A stretch of DNA of 64,000 bases from Candidatus Saccharimonadota bacterium (GTDB lineage Bacteria; Patescibacteriota; Saccharimonadia; Saccharimonadales; UBA4665), in the NCBI GenBank assembly GCA_020427985.1, contig JAGQNR010000001.1:1-64000 (forward strand). Direction: 5' to 3'. Each line of letters opens with the position of its first letter. Within the stretch, counting starts at the first letter, position 1. The notes under the pieces are model-generated. The model made no database searches, was not told the DNA's origin, and worked only from the letters and a program-made list of their open reading frames with translations. The translations under genes were made by a program, and so were the position numbers. Shown here piece by piece: positions 6,985 through 13,941 of this stretch.

Positions 6985-7098
6985 GGTGCAACTTTACAGA
7001 GTTTACTCAAACTTTTCTCCGCACTTGTAGATGGCCGGGTTTCAAAGCTTTCGACCACCCCAAGTATCGGAGAAAGCAAAAGACTGATTATTTATTAA
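6985..7098 (+). pseudogene. Recombinase C-terminal tail, copy 2
   Basis: GGT GCA followed by 35 more codons and TAA: GATLQSLLKLFSALVDGRVS, ending in KRLIIY. It aligns without gaps with the tails at 6369 and 7577. The core here has decayed to TGGTGCA. The stop overlaps the stop of the minus-strand gene at 7095. Confidence 0.6.
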
Positions 7099-7445
7099 GC
7101 AACCACCTTCTGCACAATATCAGCTATTTTCGCTTCTGCTTTGTCATTCAGTTTACTTAAATACCAAGCAGACGCTACTGGACCCTCTTGTGGGCTACCC
7201 AATTCCGCAAGGTTGGTATTTTCGGTAATTCCAAAGCTTACAAACTTATCTGCGCGAAAGAATAGCACAACTGGTCCATCGCTCTTGAGCGCATAGCCAG
7301 GCATTCCGTACCACAGCCTAGGCTGTAACTGCGGAGCAATCATTGTAATAAGCTCGTGCAGCCGCATTCCCATAGCACGATACTCGTCGCTAAATTTTTC
7401 TATTTTGGCTAGTACGTCCTGTACGCCAGCTTCATTTTTGTCCAT
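7095..7445 (-). CDS. DUF1801-family protein, iron-chaperone-like subgroup
   Basis: 116 residues. The characteristic core reads PRLWYGMPGYA, then VVLFFRADKFVSFGITE, as in YdhG/FrataxinN-like small proteins. The start at 7445 is supported by a GGAGATG-type site upstream (complement of catctcctt). It is the only gene of the second small cassette (6984-7575). It shares VQDVLA near its N-terminus with the neighbouring DUF1801 protein but otherwise belongs to another branch. Confidence 0.75.
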   Translation of the reverse strand: MDKNEAGVQDVLAKIEKFSDEYRAMGMRLHELITMIAPQLQPRLWYGMPGYALKSDGPVVLFFRADKFVSFGITENTNLAELGSPQEGPVASAWYLSKLNDKAEAKIADIVQKVVA

Positions 7446-7538
7446 AGGACATCTCCTTGTTTAGAGTTGTATGAATTATTTGGCGATCAGGCTGAAAAAA
7501 CTTCAAATTGATCAGTACTACTATTGTACCATATGAAA

Positions 7539-7558
7539 AATACGCTAGATAGCGTATT
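7539..7558. repeat. Perfect 20-bp palindrome left of core copy 3
   Basis: AATACGCTA-GA-TAGCGTATT is a perfect inverted repeat around a central GA. It is followed by TTGACAA and then the core at 7576. The flanking sequence matches that left of core copy 2 (AAAAATACGC, TATTTGACAA, AAAATTGGTGC). A dyad with a 2-bp centre is what a serine recombinase site or a repressor operator would look like. Confidence 0.5.
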
Positions 7559-7576
7559 TGACAAATCTTTAAAATT

Positions 7577-7690
7577 GGTGCGGTAGAACAGAATCTGCTC
7601 AAACTTTTCAATGCTGTATTAGATGGCAGACTTTCAAATGTATTAGCCCTGCCTCCAGTTGCGAAACAAACTAAAAAGATTATTTACTAG
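7577..7690 (+). pseudogene. Recombinase C-terminal tail, copy 3
   Basis: GGT GCG then 35 codons to TAG: GAVEQNLLKLFNAVLDGRLS, ending in TKKIIY. This copy directly bounds the part of the element that contains the recombinase gene. It is therefore the best candidate for that enzyme's own lost C-terminus. Confidence 0.65.
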
Positions 7691-7730
7691 CATCAGCCTC
7701 AGTGTAGGAAGAACACCCCTGATTTAATGC

Positions 7731-7736
7731 TATAAT
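7731..7736 (+). promoter_or_regulatory. -10 of EEP nuclease gene, leaderless
   Basis: TATAAT 7 nt before the ATG at 7744, with no ribosome binding site between. Confidence 0.6.
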
Positions 7737-7743
7737 AACCCCT

Positions 7744-8478
7744 ATGAAACTAATGACACTCAATGTATGGCAAGGACGTCTTGAGAGGGTCCTATTAAAA
7801 CATCTCGAACAACAAAATTTTGACTTTGCATGTATGCAAGAAGCAGTGGACTATGGCGGCAAAACAGGTGGCATAATTAGTTCTTATTCGACGATTGGCA
7901 AGAGCTTACGTCTTGACCACCAGTTCTTTTCGCCGTTAAATGCTACGAAGTTCGGTAAGAATGAAATCTCATTCGGAAACGTAATCTACTCAAAACTACC
8001 ATTTACTCTAAGTGAAAATACCTTCACTCGTGGTTCTTACAAAGCTGATTTTGATTTCGATGAAGACGATTACAACATAAGAGCACTTCAACATGTCGCA
8101 TTAGGGGTCGAGGGCAAGAAGCTACATATACTCAATCACCACGGACATCACATAGACGCTCATAAGCTAGGTGATGATGAAACGCTGCGGCAAACCTCAA
8201 TGATAATCGACTACATTAAGAAGCTCGATGGAGCAGTAATACTTTGTGGAGACTTCAACTTATCACCAGAAAGTGAATCTATTAAACAGTTCGATTCTGT
8301 CTTAAAAAACCTATCTGTAGATTATTCATTAGAAACAACACGTTCGCTCTTAACCTACAAGAATGAGGTGTGTGATTACATCTTTGTTAATGACGAGGTA
8401 GATATTCAAGACTTCTCCATGGATCAAACGATAATCTCTGACCATAACGCTCTGATTCTAGACTTCGAGCTTAAATAA
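7744..8478 (+). CDS. Endonuclease/exonuclease/phosphatase (EEP) family hydrolase
   Basis: 244 residues covering a single EEP (DNase I-like) domain. The ordered motifs are visible: LNVWQG at the N-terminus, CMQEAV near residue 31 (metal Glu), NHHGHH near 136, CGDFNLSP near 175 (catalytic Asp/Asn), CDYIFV near 218, and ISDHNALI near the end (catalytic His). Relatives cleave phosphodiesters of DNA, RNA or lipids; the substrate is unknown. No signal peptide, so it is cytoplasmic. It is the first cargo gene of the recombinase-bearing element. Confidence 0.85.
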   Translation: MKLMTLNVWQGRLERVLLKHLEQQNFDFACMQEAVDYGGKTGGIISSYSTIGKSLRLDHQFFSPLNATKFGKNEISFGNVIYSKLPFTLSENTFTRGSYKADFDFDEDDYNIRALQHVALGVEGKKLHILNHHGHHIDAHKLGDDETLRQTSMIIDYIKKLDGAVILCGDFNLSPESESIKQFDSVLKNLSVDYSLETTRSLLTYKNEVCDYIFVNDEVDIQDFSMDQTIISDHNALILDFELK

Positions 8479-8493
8479 CCATAAGTAGTACTG

Positions 8494-8618
8494 GACATAA
8501 TGTCTATTTCATGTCGCACAATACTGATTGCACGACACACACTAACAGGGGTAACGTCTATTTTTTAGCGACATAGGTGCGTGTCAAGTGCTTGTGCGAT
8601 TTTCGCCCACCCCTGTTA
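8494..8618. repeat. Intergenic region with several inverted repeats
   Basis: Contains GACATaATGTC (8494-8504), TAACAGGGGT at 8543-8552 inverted as ACCCCTGTTA at 8609-8618, and TCGCACAA at 8514-8521 inverted as TTGTGCGA at 8592-8599. The arms are not simply nested. No gene is seen. It separates the EEP gene from the convergent dehydrogenase gene. Confidence 0.5.
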
Positions 8619-8644
8619 ATAAGTATATTATGCAATAATTGGTT

Positions 8645-9535
8645 TTAGTGGCTTTGATTCAGGAACTGCTTGAGATTTTCAATAACTTTATCTCCAAGCC
8701 TTAGCTTTGTTTCTTGGGTATGTCCAGCCACTATTTTTGGAAAAACTACGTTGGGTAAATCTTTGTAAGCATCATAGCTCTCGCTACCAGCAGAGTAATC
8801 AAACACTGCAAAATTGTTATTTTCTCCGATCCATTTGATGAAGGCGTCTCTATCCAGACAATTACCCATACTAGCTTGAACTAGAACACTGTTGGGTTTG
8901 ATGTGTGAAAAATCATTATTGTCCAGAGCCTGTAGATTACTTGGTGTACTAACAATGATTACATTACTGCTAGATAATAAATCTGCTTTTTCTTTGTATT
9001 GCAGACCTTGCTGTTCCCAGTCTGGCTTACGGGTTCTGCTGTAGTACAGCACATTCATTTTGTACGCTAAGGCTAAACGAGCAATAGCTTGCCCTAAGGC
9101 ACCAAGACCAACGATGCCTATGGTCTTACCCATAAGTTCGGTGGGGTACTCTTTCCACTGGTACTGTCCCATGCCTCTCGCTAGAGACTCTAGTTGCATG
9201 AAAATAAACTCTGCCGCTGGTTCGTCTCCGTAGTCAGAAACATTGGTCAAAACTATATTCCTACTTGCTAGAGCTTCCTGATCTACGTTCTCCTTCGCCG
9301 TTCCACAAATGCCAATGTATTTAACATGAGGACAAGCCTCCAGATACGAAGAAGCGATTGTAGTGCCTGGACTTATAAGGACTATTTCTGCATCGCCAGT
9401 CCGCTCTATTAACGCTTGTTCGGTTGGCTGGCTATCGTCTTCTGGAAACTCAATAGATGAATCAAATAGCTCCTTAATGCCGTTTTGTGTTTCAGTCAAT
9501 AAGTGTACGTTAGCTAATATAGCGAGTCTACTCAT
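8645..9535 (-). CDS. D-isomer-specific 2-hydroxyacid dehydrogenase-like protein
   Basis: 296 residues from ATG 9535 (MSRLAILANV), chosen because it overlaps the upstream stop by one base (TAATG); the longer frame to 9577 would lie inside the upstream gene. The Rossmann domain shows GKTIGIVGLGALGQAIA and the FDYSAGSESYD region replaces the usual substrate-closing segment. The catalytic Arg and His positions of the family are hard to place: GH in IVAGHTQET could be the His. A reductase of 2-keto acids is expected by family, but with divergence in the active site. It is coupled to an Abi-like gene, which is unusual. Confidence 0.75.
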   Translation of the reverse strand: MSRLAILANVHLLTETQNGIKELFDSSIEFPEDDSQPTEQALIERTGDAEIVLISPGTTIASSYLEACPHVKYIGICGTAKENVDQEALASRNIVLTNVSDYGDEPAAEFIFMQLESLARGMGQYQWKEYPTELMGKTIGIVGLGALGQAIARLALAYKMNVLYYSRTRKPDWEQQGLQYKEKADLLSSSNVIIVSTPSNLQALDNNDFSHIKPNSVLVQASMGNCLDRDAFIKWIGENNNFAVFDYSAGSESYDAYKDLPNVVFPKIVAGHTQETKLRLGDKVIENLKQFLNQSH

Positions 9536-10428
9536 TAAGCTTTCCTCGCAATCAAGCCACTTGAAAACATCTGACAAATAGTTATGGCTATGTAGACTGC
9601 TGATTCCGCTTCAAGCTGAGAAGGATTAGTGTAGTTGCCAGTTGCATGTCTATCCGTCTGACTCTTCCAAAGCCTTTGCATTAATGAATGAGCAGTGTCT
9701 GATGTCGTAATTGCGTCTTTGTCTTTGAAGCCTACATTAAACTTTCCAGCTTTAGTCTGTGCTTCAAAATCATTAAGCATCGTGCCAAGTGTCGCTTTCA
9801 TGTTATTGGGTGTTATTACCTTCCAGGTTGCAGCTTCTACTGCTTTTATCGCATTAGTATAAGCACCAGAAAGGTCTGGATTCCTACCAAAACAATCTTC
9901 CCATGCAGTCTTCAAATGCTTAGAAAAGTCAGAATTGTCATTAATCAGGTGCTTATAGGCATTTATGGTGGTTGAGTCTACTCTTGACTCCACTCTTGCA
10001 TTTGAGTCCTCTATTACTACATGCCATTTTGAGCCACCTTTTATTAAAATGTCATTCAATCTATCAATATCGGAACGAACAATGACTTTACTTTCCCAGG
10101 CATTTTTTCTATCCTTAATTTCCGCTATTTCAACTGTGGCTTGCAAAATATCAAGTGCATGGTCAGTGTTTGCAGCAAAAACTTTATAAAGCCCGCTATA
10201 TAAAGGGTAGTCTTCACTATTTGATCCAAAAGTTAATCTGCAATGTAGCTCTACTTCGTGGAGGTAGTTATTGTGGTATTTTGTTTTACCGTTATGGTCA
10301 GTATATTTGAACTTTGAACCCAACCAGTTCCAGATACTACTTTCCATCCATTTTGGAACACCATCATATAAAGCTTCGTTACCCGCAAGAGGCACTTTAC
10401 GCTTAGATGGTATTCGATGTTCTGCCAT
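9535..10428 (-). CDS. Abortive infection (Abi_C/HEPN-like) family protein
   Basis: 297 residues. The C-terminal third has the layout of Abi C-terminal domains: DLSGAYTNAIKAVEAA, TPNNMKATLGTML, then QRLWKSQTDRHATG and a final AESAVYIAITICQMF helix. The conserved His-containing turn (DRHATG) suggests a HEPN-type fold, whose members are often RNases, though the classic RxxxxxxH spacing is not exact. The N-terminal part is unfamiliar. It is located inside a mobile element and coupled to a dehydrogenase, which is consistent with a defence role but does not prove it. Confidence 0.6.
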   Translation of the reverse strand: MAEHRIPSKRKVPLAGNEALYDGVPKWMESSIWNWLGSKFKYTDHNGKTKYHNNYLHEVELHCRLTFGSNSEDYPLYSGLYKVFAANTDHALDILQATVEIAEIKDRKNAWESKVIVRSDIDRLNDILIKGGSKWHVVIEDSNARVESRVDSTTINAYKHLINDNSDFSKHLKTAWEDCFGRNPDLSGAYTNAIKAVEAATWKVITPNNMKATLGTMLNDFEAQTKAGKFNVGFKDKDAITTSDTAHSLMQRLWKSQTDRHATGNYTNPSQLEAESAVYIAITICQMFSSGLIARKA

Positions 10429-10734
10429 TAGAACTTACTCTAACTCTAATTTCCACGTAACATTGTTTGTTACAATTTTCATAACAATATAATAACAGGG
10501 ATAATCAGCAAACTCCACAGGGATGGGCAATTTACTCACATAAGCCCCAAATACCCGTCCTAGAAGCTCTAGAAAGCCCACAGAGGGTATCCAACGGTTC
10601 ACTAATTGTAGGTGCTGTTAGTCTATTTACCGCTCCTGTTTCTTTTTCCCAGATTTTCGACCCTTAACGCCATTTTCCTTATATTATCTGACACCAAAAC
10701 TCTTAAAAACTAAGTGAAAGCGTGCAAGTTTTCG
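10429..10734. other. Intergenic stretch without a recognisable gene
   Basis: About 300 bases between the Abi-like gene and the HTH gene. No frame with family features, no tRNA and no strong hairpin were found. The part near 10660-10734 may once have continued the HTH gene, whose end looks abrupt. Confidence 0.4.
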
Positions 10735-10983
10735 CTACATTGTCCGATAAGTGCCAGAACATAGATGACACAGTACAAACGTGCTTTGGTTTTCGTATGC
10801 AGCGATTATCTTCTCAGTAAATAATGGTTCGGTATTTAAGTAGCGGTAAAAACTATCTCTACTTATTTCTCCGTAGGCACAAGCGTCAGTAACACTGTAA
10901 TTGTGCTTAATAGCGTCAGCAATTTTGTCCATTGTGCTGATAGTTATTTTTGGTGGTCTACCATTTGATTTTTTAATCATCAT
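10735..10983 (-). CDS. Small HTH protein, phage terminase-small-subunit-like
   Basis: 82 residues. NGRPPKITISTMDKIADAI, then VTDACAYGEISRDSFYRYL, form a homeodomain-type helix-turn-helix as in terminase small subunits and related phage DNA-binding proteins. TCCTCCTT complement (AAGGAGG) sits at a good distance before the ATG at 10983. The family usually continues with a longer helical region, so the 82-residue form looks truncated at its C-terminus. Confidence 0.6.
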   Translation of the reverse strand: MMIKKSNGRPPKITISTMDKIADAIKHNYSVTDACAYGEISRDSFYRYLNTEPLFTEKIIAAYENQSTFVLCHLCSGTYRTM

Positions 10984-11042
10984 TCCTCCTTTTGTTTTTG
11001 CGGATACCTCTCTTCTTATTATCTCAAAACACTAACTTTGAC

Positions 11043-11071
11043 TTGACAAATCATAAGCGTAAGCGTATAAT
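11043..11071 (+). promoter_or_regulatory. Strong sigma-70-type promoter upstream of the recombinase
   Basis: TTGACA (11043-11048), 17-nt spacer, TATAAT (11066-11071): a perfect consensus. The spacer and -10 contain AGCGTA twice, and TTGACAAATC also occurs beside core copy 3 (7558-7567). Transcription would run through a ~110-nt leader into the small gene at 11192 and the recombinase. Confidence 0.75.
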
Positions 11072-11191
11072 TAGAAGTACGATAGTGAGTGCTGGTGTCA
11101 TAGTTACACATATACACTTTCTTGAGGTCTTCACATCCCATAGTCGATGTTAGTCCTCGATAATATATCGAGACGAGCATTTGGCTATTAG

Positions 11192-11398
11192 ATGGTTGAA
11201 CCATCGGATATACAAATAGATACAGGCTCAGCAAATCCGCAAGAAGAAGCGGGTAATTTTGGTTGTACGAATAATGCGAACCGCATTGATCCACAGCTAA
11301 CCCTAAACTTAACCTCTATTCTTAACGCCTATTTATCAGAAGAAAAAGACACCGATAAGCCGTATTTAATCAAAGACGGCATTAAGATTATTCTATAG
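11192..11398 (+). CDS. Hypothetical small acidic protein preceding the recombinase
   Basis: 68 residues with no family match: a polar N-terminus (many Asn/Gln), then LTLNLTSILNAYLSE, a likely amphipathic helix, and a tail ending IKDGIKIIL. No good ribosome binding site is visible, so the start is uncertain. It is transcribed from the strong promoter at 11043 and ends 46 nt before the recombinase. That position would suit a recombination directionality factor or regulator, but this is only positional inference. Confidence 0.4.
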   Translation: MVEPSDIQIDTGSANPQEEAGNFGCTNNANRIDPQLTLNLTSILNAYLSEEKDTDKPYLIKDGIKIIL

Positions 11399-11444
11399 CC
11401 TTAGGCTGCTCTAACTATAGGTAAAAGGTTATTATAATTAAGAT

Positions 11445-13139
11445 ATGCCAGAGCTAAATGATACACAGAAGTTACTAGAACTTCTCCAAGCTGGTCAACC
11501 TAAACCACCATCAGAGGTCGATACAAGCACTGTTCGTTATGCTCTTTATGCCCGTAAATCAACTACCAGCGAAGACAGACAAGCTAGTTCCATCGAAGAC
11601 CAAATTAAAGAGTGCATGGAAAAGCTTGTATCCCCCAACAACCTACGAATTGTTCAAGTGTATGAAGAGAGCTACTCAGCCAAGATAGCCGACACTCGCC
11701 CAAGATTTAATGCCATGATAAACGAGATTGAGAATGGTCGAATAGACGGTGTTATTTCGTGGCACCCTGATAGGCTCTCTCGCAACATGAAAGAAGCAGG
11801 ATCGATTATCGACTTAGTAGATAGAGGTCTGATAAAACACTTGTTATTTCCCACGTTCACTTTTGAGAATACACCAGCTGGCAAGATGTTATTAGGCATT
11901 ACGTTTGTTATGGCTAAGCAATACTCAGAACACTTGTCAGAATCAGTAGACAGAGGAAATAAGCGAGCTATTGAGGATAGGACATTATTTATAGGCAAAT
12001 TTAAGCATGGTTATGTCGTAGACGTAGACCGATACTTCCAGCCCGATCCTCACAACTTCACTAAGGTCAAAGAGATGTTCACAATGGCTCTAAGCGGCAA
12101 ATCTCAAAAAGACTTACGGCTATGGATCAACAAACAAAACTATACTGTCCAGAAGCTTCCTGGCGGTGAATATAAGTCGCATGTATGGGATAAAGATGAT
12201 GTATCAAAACTACTCAAAGACCCTCATTATGCTGGTGTACACAAATGGGGTAAGAGCCTAACAAACCTAGTCGAGGCTTATGATTTTGAACCAATGATAA
12301 CTGTTGATGAGTATCTCAAAATAAATAGGATAGTCAGCCTGAACTCGTCTAAGGTATATGCAATTAGTAGTCCAAAGAGTGGTGATATAGCTGCTGATTT
12401 ACTTCGTGGCATGGTCTATTGTTCAAAGTGTAATAAGACCCTTACCTCAATGCTAATACCTAAAAAAGATAAAGACGGTAATGTCCACCATGCTCGCTAT
12501 TACTACAAATGTGAGACAGAGGGTTGTACTATGGAGAACAAATCAGCTCGTGCTGCGATTGTCATAGAAGCCGCACAGCAGTTCTTCCAGCAATACCTAT
12601 TCGTGACTAAGAGCAACTACGCAGACTATGTCAAAAAGGCTGAGGCAGAAGCCAACCGCAAAGCGGAAGAGTTCACTAGTGCAATAGCTAGACATAAAAT
12701 ACTCATAGCCAACAAGGAGAAGTCCTACGAAGATACAAAACAACTAGTCGCTAATAACCCAGAACTTAAAGAACACTATGACCTTGATAAGTACGCAAAA
12801 GAGATCAAAAAACTAAAGTCAGAGTATCAAAAGGCTAATGACTCAAAACAGAGAATAAAGAGTGCTATTCCAAGCTTCGAGGAATATCTCAAACTATTAG
12901 AATCTACCCCTGTTATTCTAAGTAAAATACGAGATATGAAGACAATGGACACATTTCTGCGAATCTTCTTCTCTAACTTCACGATCTACCCGATTAAAGA
13001 TGGTACTTTTAAGGGGTCAAAAGTAACCTATAAACTAAATGAACCCTGGCAAGGGTTCATTGATGACGATGATTTCGTTCGTGGTGCGGGTCAGGGGACT
13101 CTAACCCCTGGCCTCGTCCTTGGCAAGGACGCGCTCTAA
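11445..13139 (+). CDS. Large serine recombinase (integrase) with tRNA-derived C-terminus
   Basis: 564 residues. The resolvase domain (about 30-175) has YALYARKSTTSEDRQASSIEDQ with the nucleophile Ser in ARKS, and the WHPDRLSRN motif. The recombinase domain covers about 195-330. A zinc ribbon has CSKCNK and, further on, CETEGC. A coiled coil spans about 385-470, and the final strand is YKLNEPWQGFI. The last 18 codons (from GGT at 13083) read antisense through the tRNA-Gly gene, so the natural C-terminus has been replaced at integration. The native tail is probably one of the 37-codon tails, giving about 583 residues. It catalyses insertion and excision by a cut through a 2-bp core with Ser-DNA links. 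Confidence 0.92.
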   Translation: MPELNDTQKLLELLQAGQPKPPSEVDTSTVRYALYARKSTTSEDRQASSIEDQIKECMEKLVSPNNLRIVQVYEESYSAKIADTRPRFNAMINEIENGRIDGVISWHPDRLSRNMKEAGSIIDLVDRGLIKHLLFPTFTFENTPAGKMLLGITFVMAKQYSEHLSESVDRGNKRAIEDRTLFIGKFKHGYVVDVDRYFQPDPHNFTKVKEMFTMALSGKSQKDLRLWINKQNYTVQKLPGGEYKSHVWDKDDVSKLLKDPHYAGVHKWGKSLTNLVEAYDFEPMITVDEYLKINRIVSLNSSKVYAISSPKSGDIAADLLRGMVYCSKCNKTLTSMLIPKKDKDGNVHHARYYYKCETEGCTMENKSARAAIVIEAAQQFFQQYLFVTKSNYADYVKKAEAEANRKAEEFTSAIARHKILIANKEKSYEDTKQLVANNPELKEHYDLDKYAKEIKKLKSEYQKANDSKQRIKSAIPSFEEYLKLLESTPVILSKIRDMKTMDTFLRIFFSNFTIYPIKDGTFKGSKVTYKLNEPWQGFIDDDDFVRGAGQGTLTPGLVLGKDAL

Positions 13140-13158
13140 ACAACTGAGCTAGACCCGC
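13082..13158 (-). tRNA. tRNA-Gly (anticodon GCC), attachment site of the element
   Basis: Minus-strand cloverleaf: acceptor GCGGGTC/GACCCGC, D stem GCTC/GAGC, anticodon stem CGTCC/GGACG with loop TTGCCAA, T stem AGGGG/CCCCT, encoded CCA at 13084-13082. The D loop AGTTGTTTA has T at position 19 and the T loop TTAGAGT has A at position 56, a matched replacement of the nearly universal G19-C56 pair. The 3' half overlaps the recombinase reading frame in antisense. Confidence 0.93.
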
Positions 13159-13313
13159 TTAGTGAAGCTACAAAAATGCTTCATTTCGGCTATCAACACA
13201 GCGATAACAGATACAGATTATAGCCTGGAATATTCTATTGCGCAAGCGAAAGTGCATACTGCTTCGAGATTTTACTTAGGGTGCTGTATAATCAGGGGGC
13301 AATTACACCGCGG

Positions 13314-13387
13314 GGCGCGTTGGCGGAGCGGTTACGCAGAGGTCTGCAAAACCTTTTAGACGAGTTCGACTCTCGTACGTGCCTCCA
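13314..13387 (+). tRNA. tRNA-Cys (anticodon GCA)
   Basis: Acceptor GGCGCGT/ACGTGCC (one G-T), anticodon stem GAGGT/ACCTT with loop CTGCAAA, T stem ACGAG/CTCGT with loop TTCGACT, discriminator T and encoded CCA at 13385-13387. Discriminator U is the identity element for Cys. Confidence 0.95.
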
Positions 13388-13391
13388 TGAG

Positions 13392-13420
13392 ATTCCTGGA
13401 ATAAACCAGGAATTTTGTTT
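13392..13420 (+). terminator. Terminator after tRNA-Cys
   Basis: ATTCCTGG / CCAGGAAT stem with a 6-nt loop, followed by TTTGTTTT, starting 5 nt after the tRNA. Confidence 0.75.
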
Positions 13421-13441
13421 TATTATCCTGCTAAAACCAAG

Positions 13442-13447
13442 TAAAAT
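13442..13447 (+). promoter_or_regulatory. -10 of NUDIX gene, leaderless
   Basis: TAAAAT 7 nt before the ATG at 13455; no Shine-Dalgarno between. Confidence 0.5.
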
Positions 13448-13454
13448 ACCAACT

Positions 13455-13853
13455 ATGTTAGAAGTATCGGGAGCACTGATTGGAATTGAGCAGGGGCGGC
13501 TATTAGTTTTGCATCGCAATACACCTGAGACAGAGTGGTGGGAGGTACCTGGGGGCAAATGCAAGCCCGGTGAGTCGCATCGGTCTGCTGCAGAGCGAGA
13601 GGCTTGGGAAGAGCTTGGCGTATACATACACATCACTAAGGAGTTGGGTCAAAAGGTATTTGCGCCAAAGGGTGTTGAGTTTCGTTATACATACTTTGCT
13701 GCCAATCTACAGACCAACCAGCCGATTCCTGCTCCACAGGAACCAATCCATGATATGGCAGAGTGGATGACGGTTGACTCATTGCGGCGTAGTCATACGC
13801 TTTCGCCGGTGCTTAGCTATGCCGTCAAGCAGCTCGTTGACGGTAACTTTTGA
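13455..13853 (+). CDS. NUDIX hydrolase
   Basis: 132 residues starting MLEVSGALIG; the longer upstream frame is rejected because it runs through tRNA-Cys. The Nudix box is clear: GGKCKPGESHRSAAEREAWEELG (residues about 34-56), matching Gx5Ex7REUxEEx with one variation. The enzyme hydrolyses a nucleoside diphosphate linked to another moiety, and the substrate cannot be told from sequence. It is a single-gene unit between tRNA-Cys and lemA. Confidence 0.85.
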   Translation: MLEVSGALIGIEQGRLLVLHRNTPETEWWEVPGGKCKPGESHRSAAEREAWEELGVYIHITKELGQKVFAPKGVEFRYTYFAANLQTNQPIPAPQEPIHDMAEWMTVDSLRRSHTLSPVLSYAVKQLVDGNF

Positions 13854-13941
13854 TAAATGCGTCCATAATTGTGGGAAAAATTACGTATTATTTCCCGGTC
13901 CCCACGTAGTATGATAGAAGTATAAAATCCTAGGAGGTGTA

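Larger units (their letters stand above)
6368..13092. mobile_element. Integrated serine-recombinase element / cassette array at tRNA-Gly
   Basis: Bounded by TGGTGCGGATC (6368-6378) and TGGTGCGGGTC (13082-13092, the tRNA-Gly 3' end), a 10-of-11 direct repeat. Two further core copies (6984-6989, 7576-7583) divide it into cassettes of about 616 bp (DUF1801), 592 bp (DUF1801-like) and 5.5 kb (EEP nuclease, dehydrogenase, Abi-like, HTH, small ORF, recombinase). Each cassette begins with a homologous 37-codon tail. The layout resembles tandem SCC-type insertions at one site. Confidence 0.65.

Noticed and set aside
7533-7690. Complete small gene starting at ATG 7533 and containing tail copy 3
   Set aside because: That ATG is out of frame with the tail; its frame stops at 7584-7586.
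6300-7700. CRISPR-like reading of the repeated tails
   Set aside because: The repeats are 114 nt, diverged, coding-phase and separated by genes of about 0.4 kb; not a CRISPR array. No array was seen anywhere in the window.
9536-9577. Longer N-terminus of the hydroxyacid dehydrogenase
   Set aside because: These codons lie in the upstream Abi-like gene, and ATG 9535 gives a typical TAATG coupling.
11019-11294. 91-codon minus-strand frame opposite the recombinase promoter
   Set aside because: No family features, no ribosome binding site, and it lies across a consensus promoter and the small plus-strand gene.
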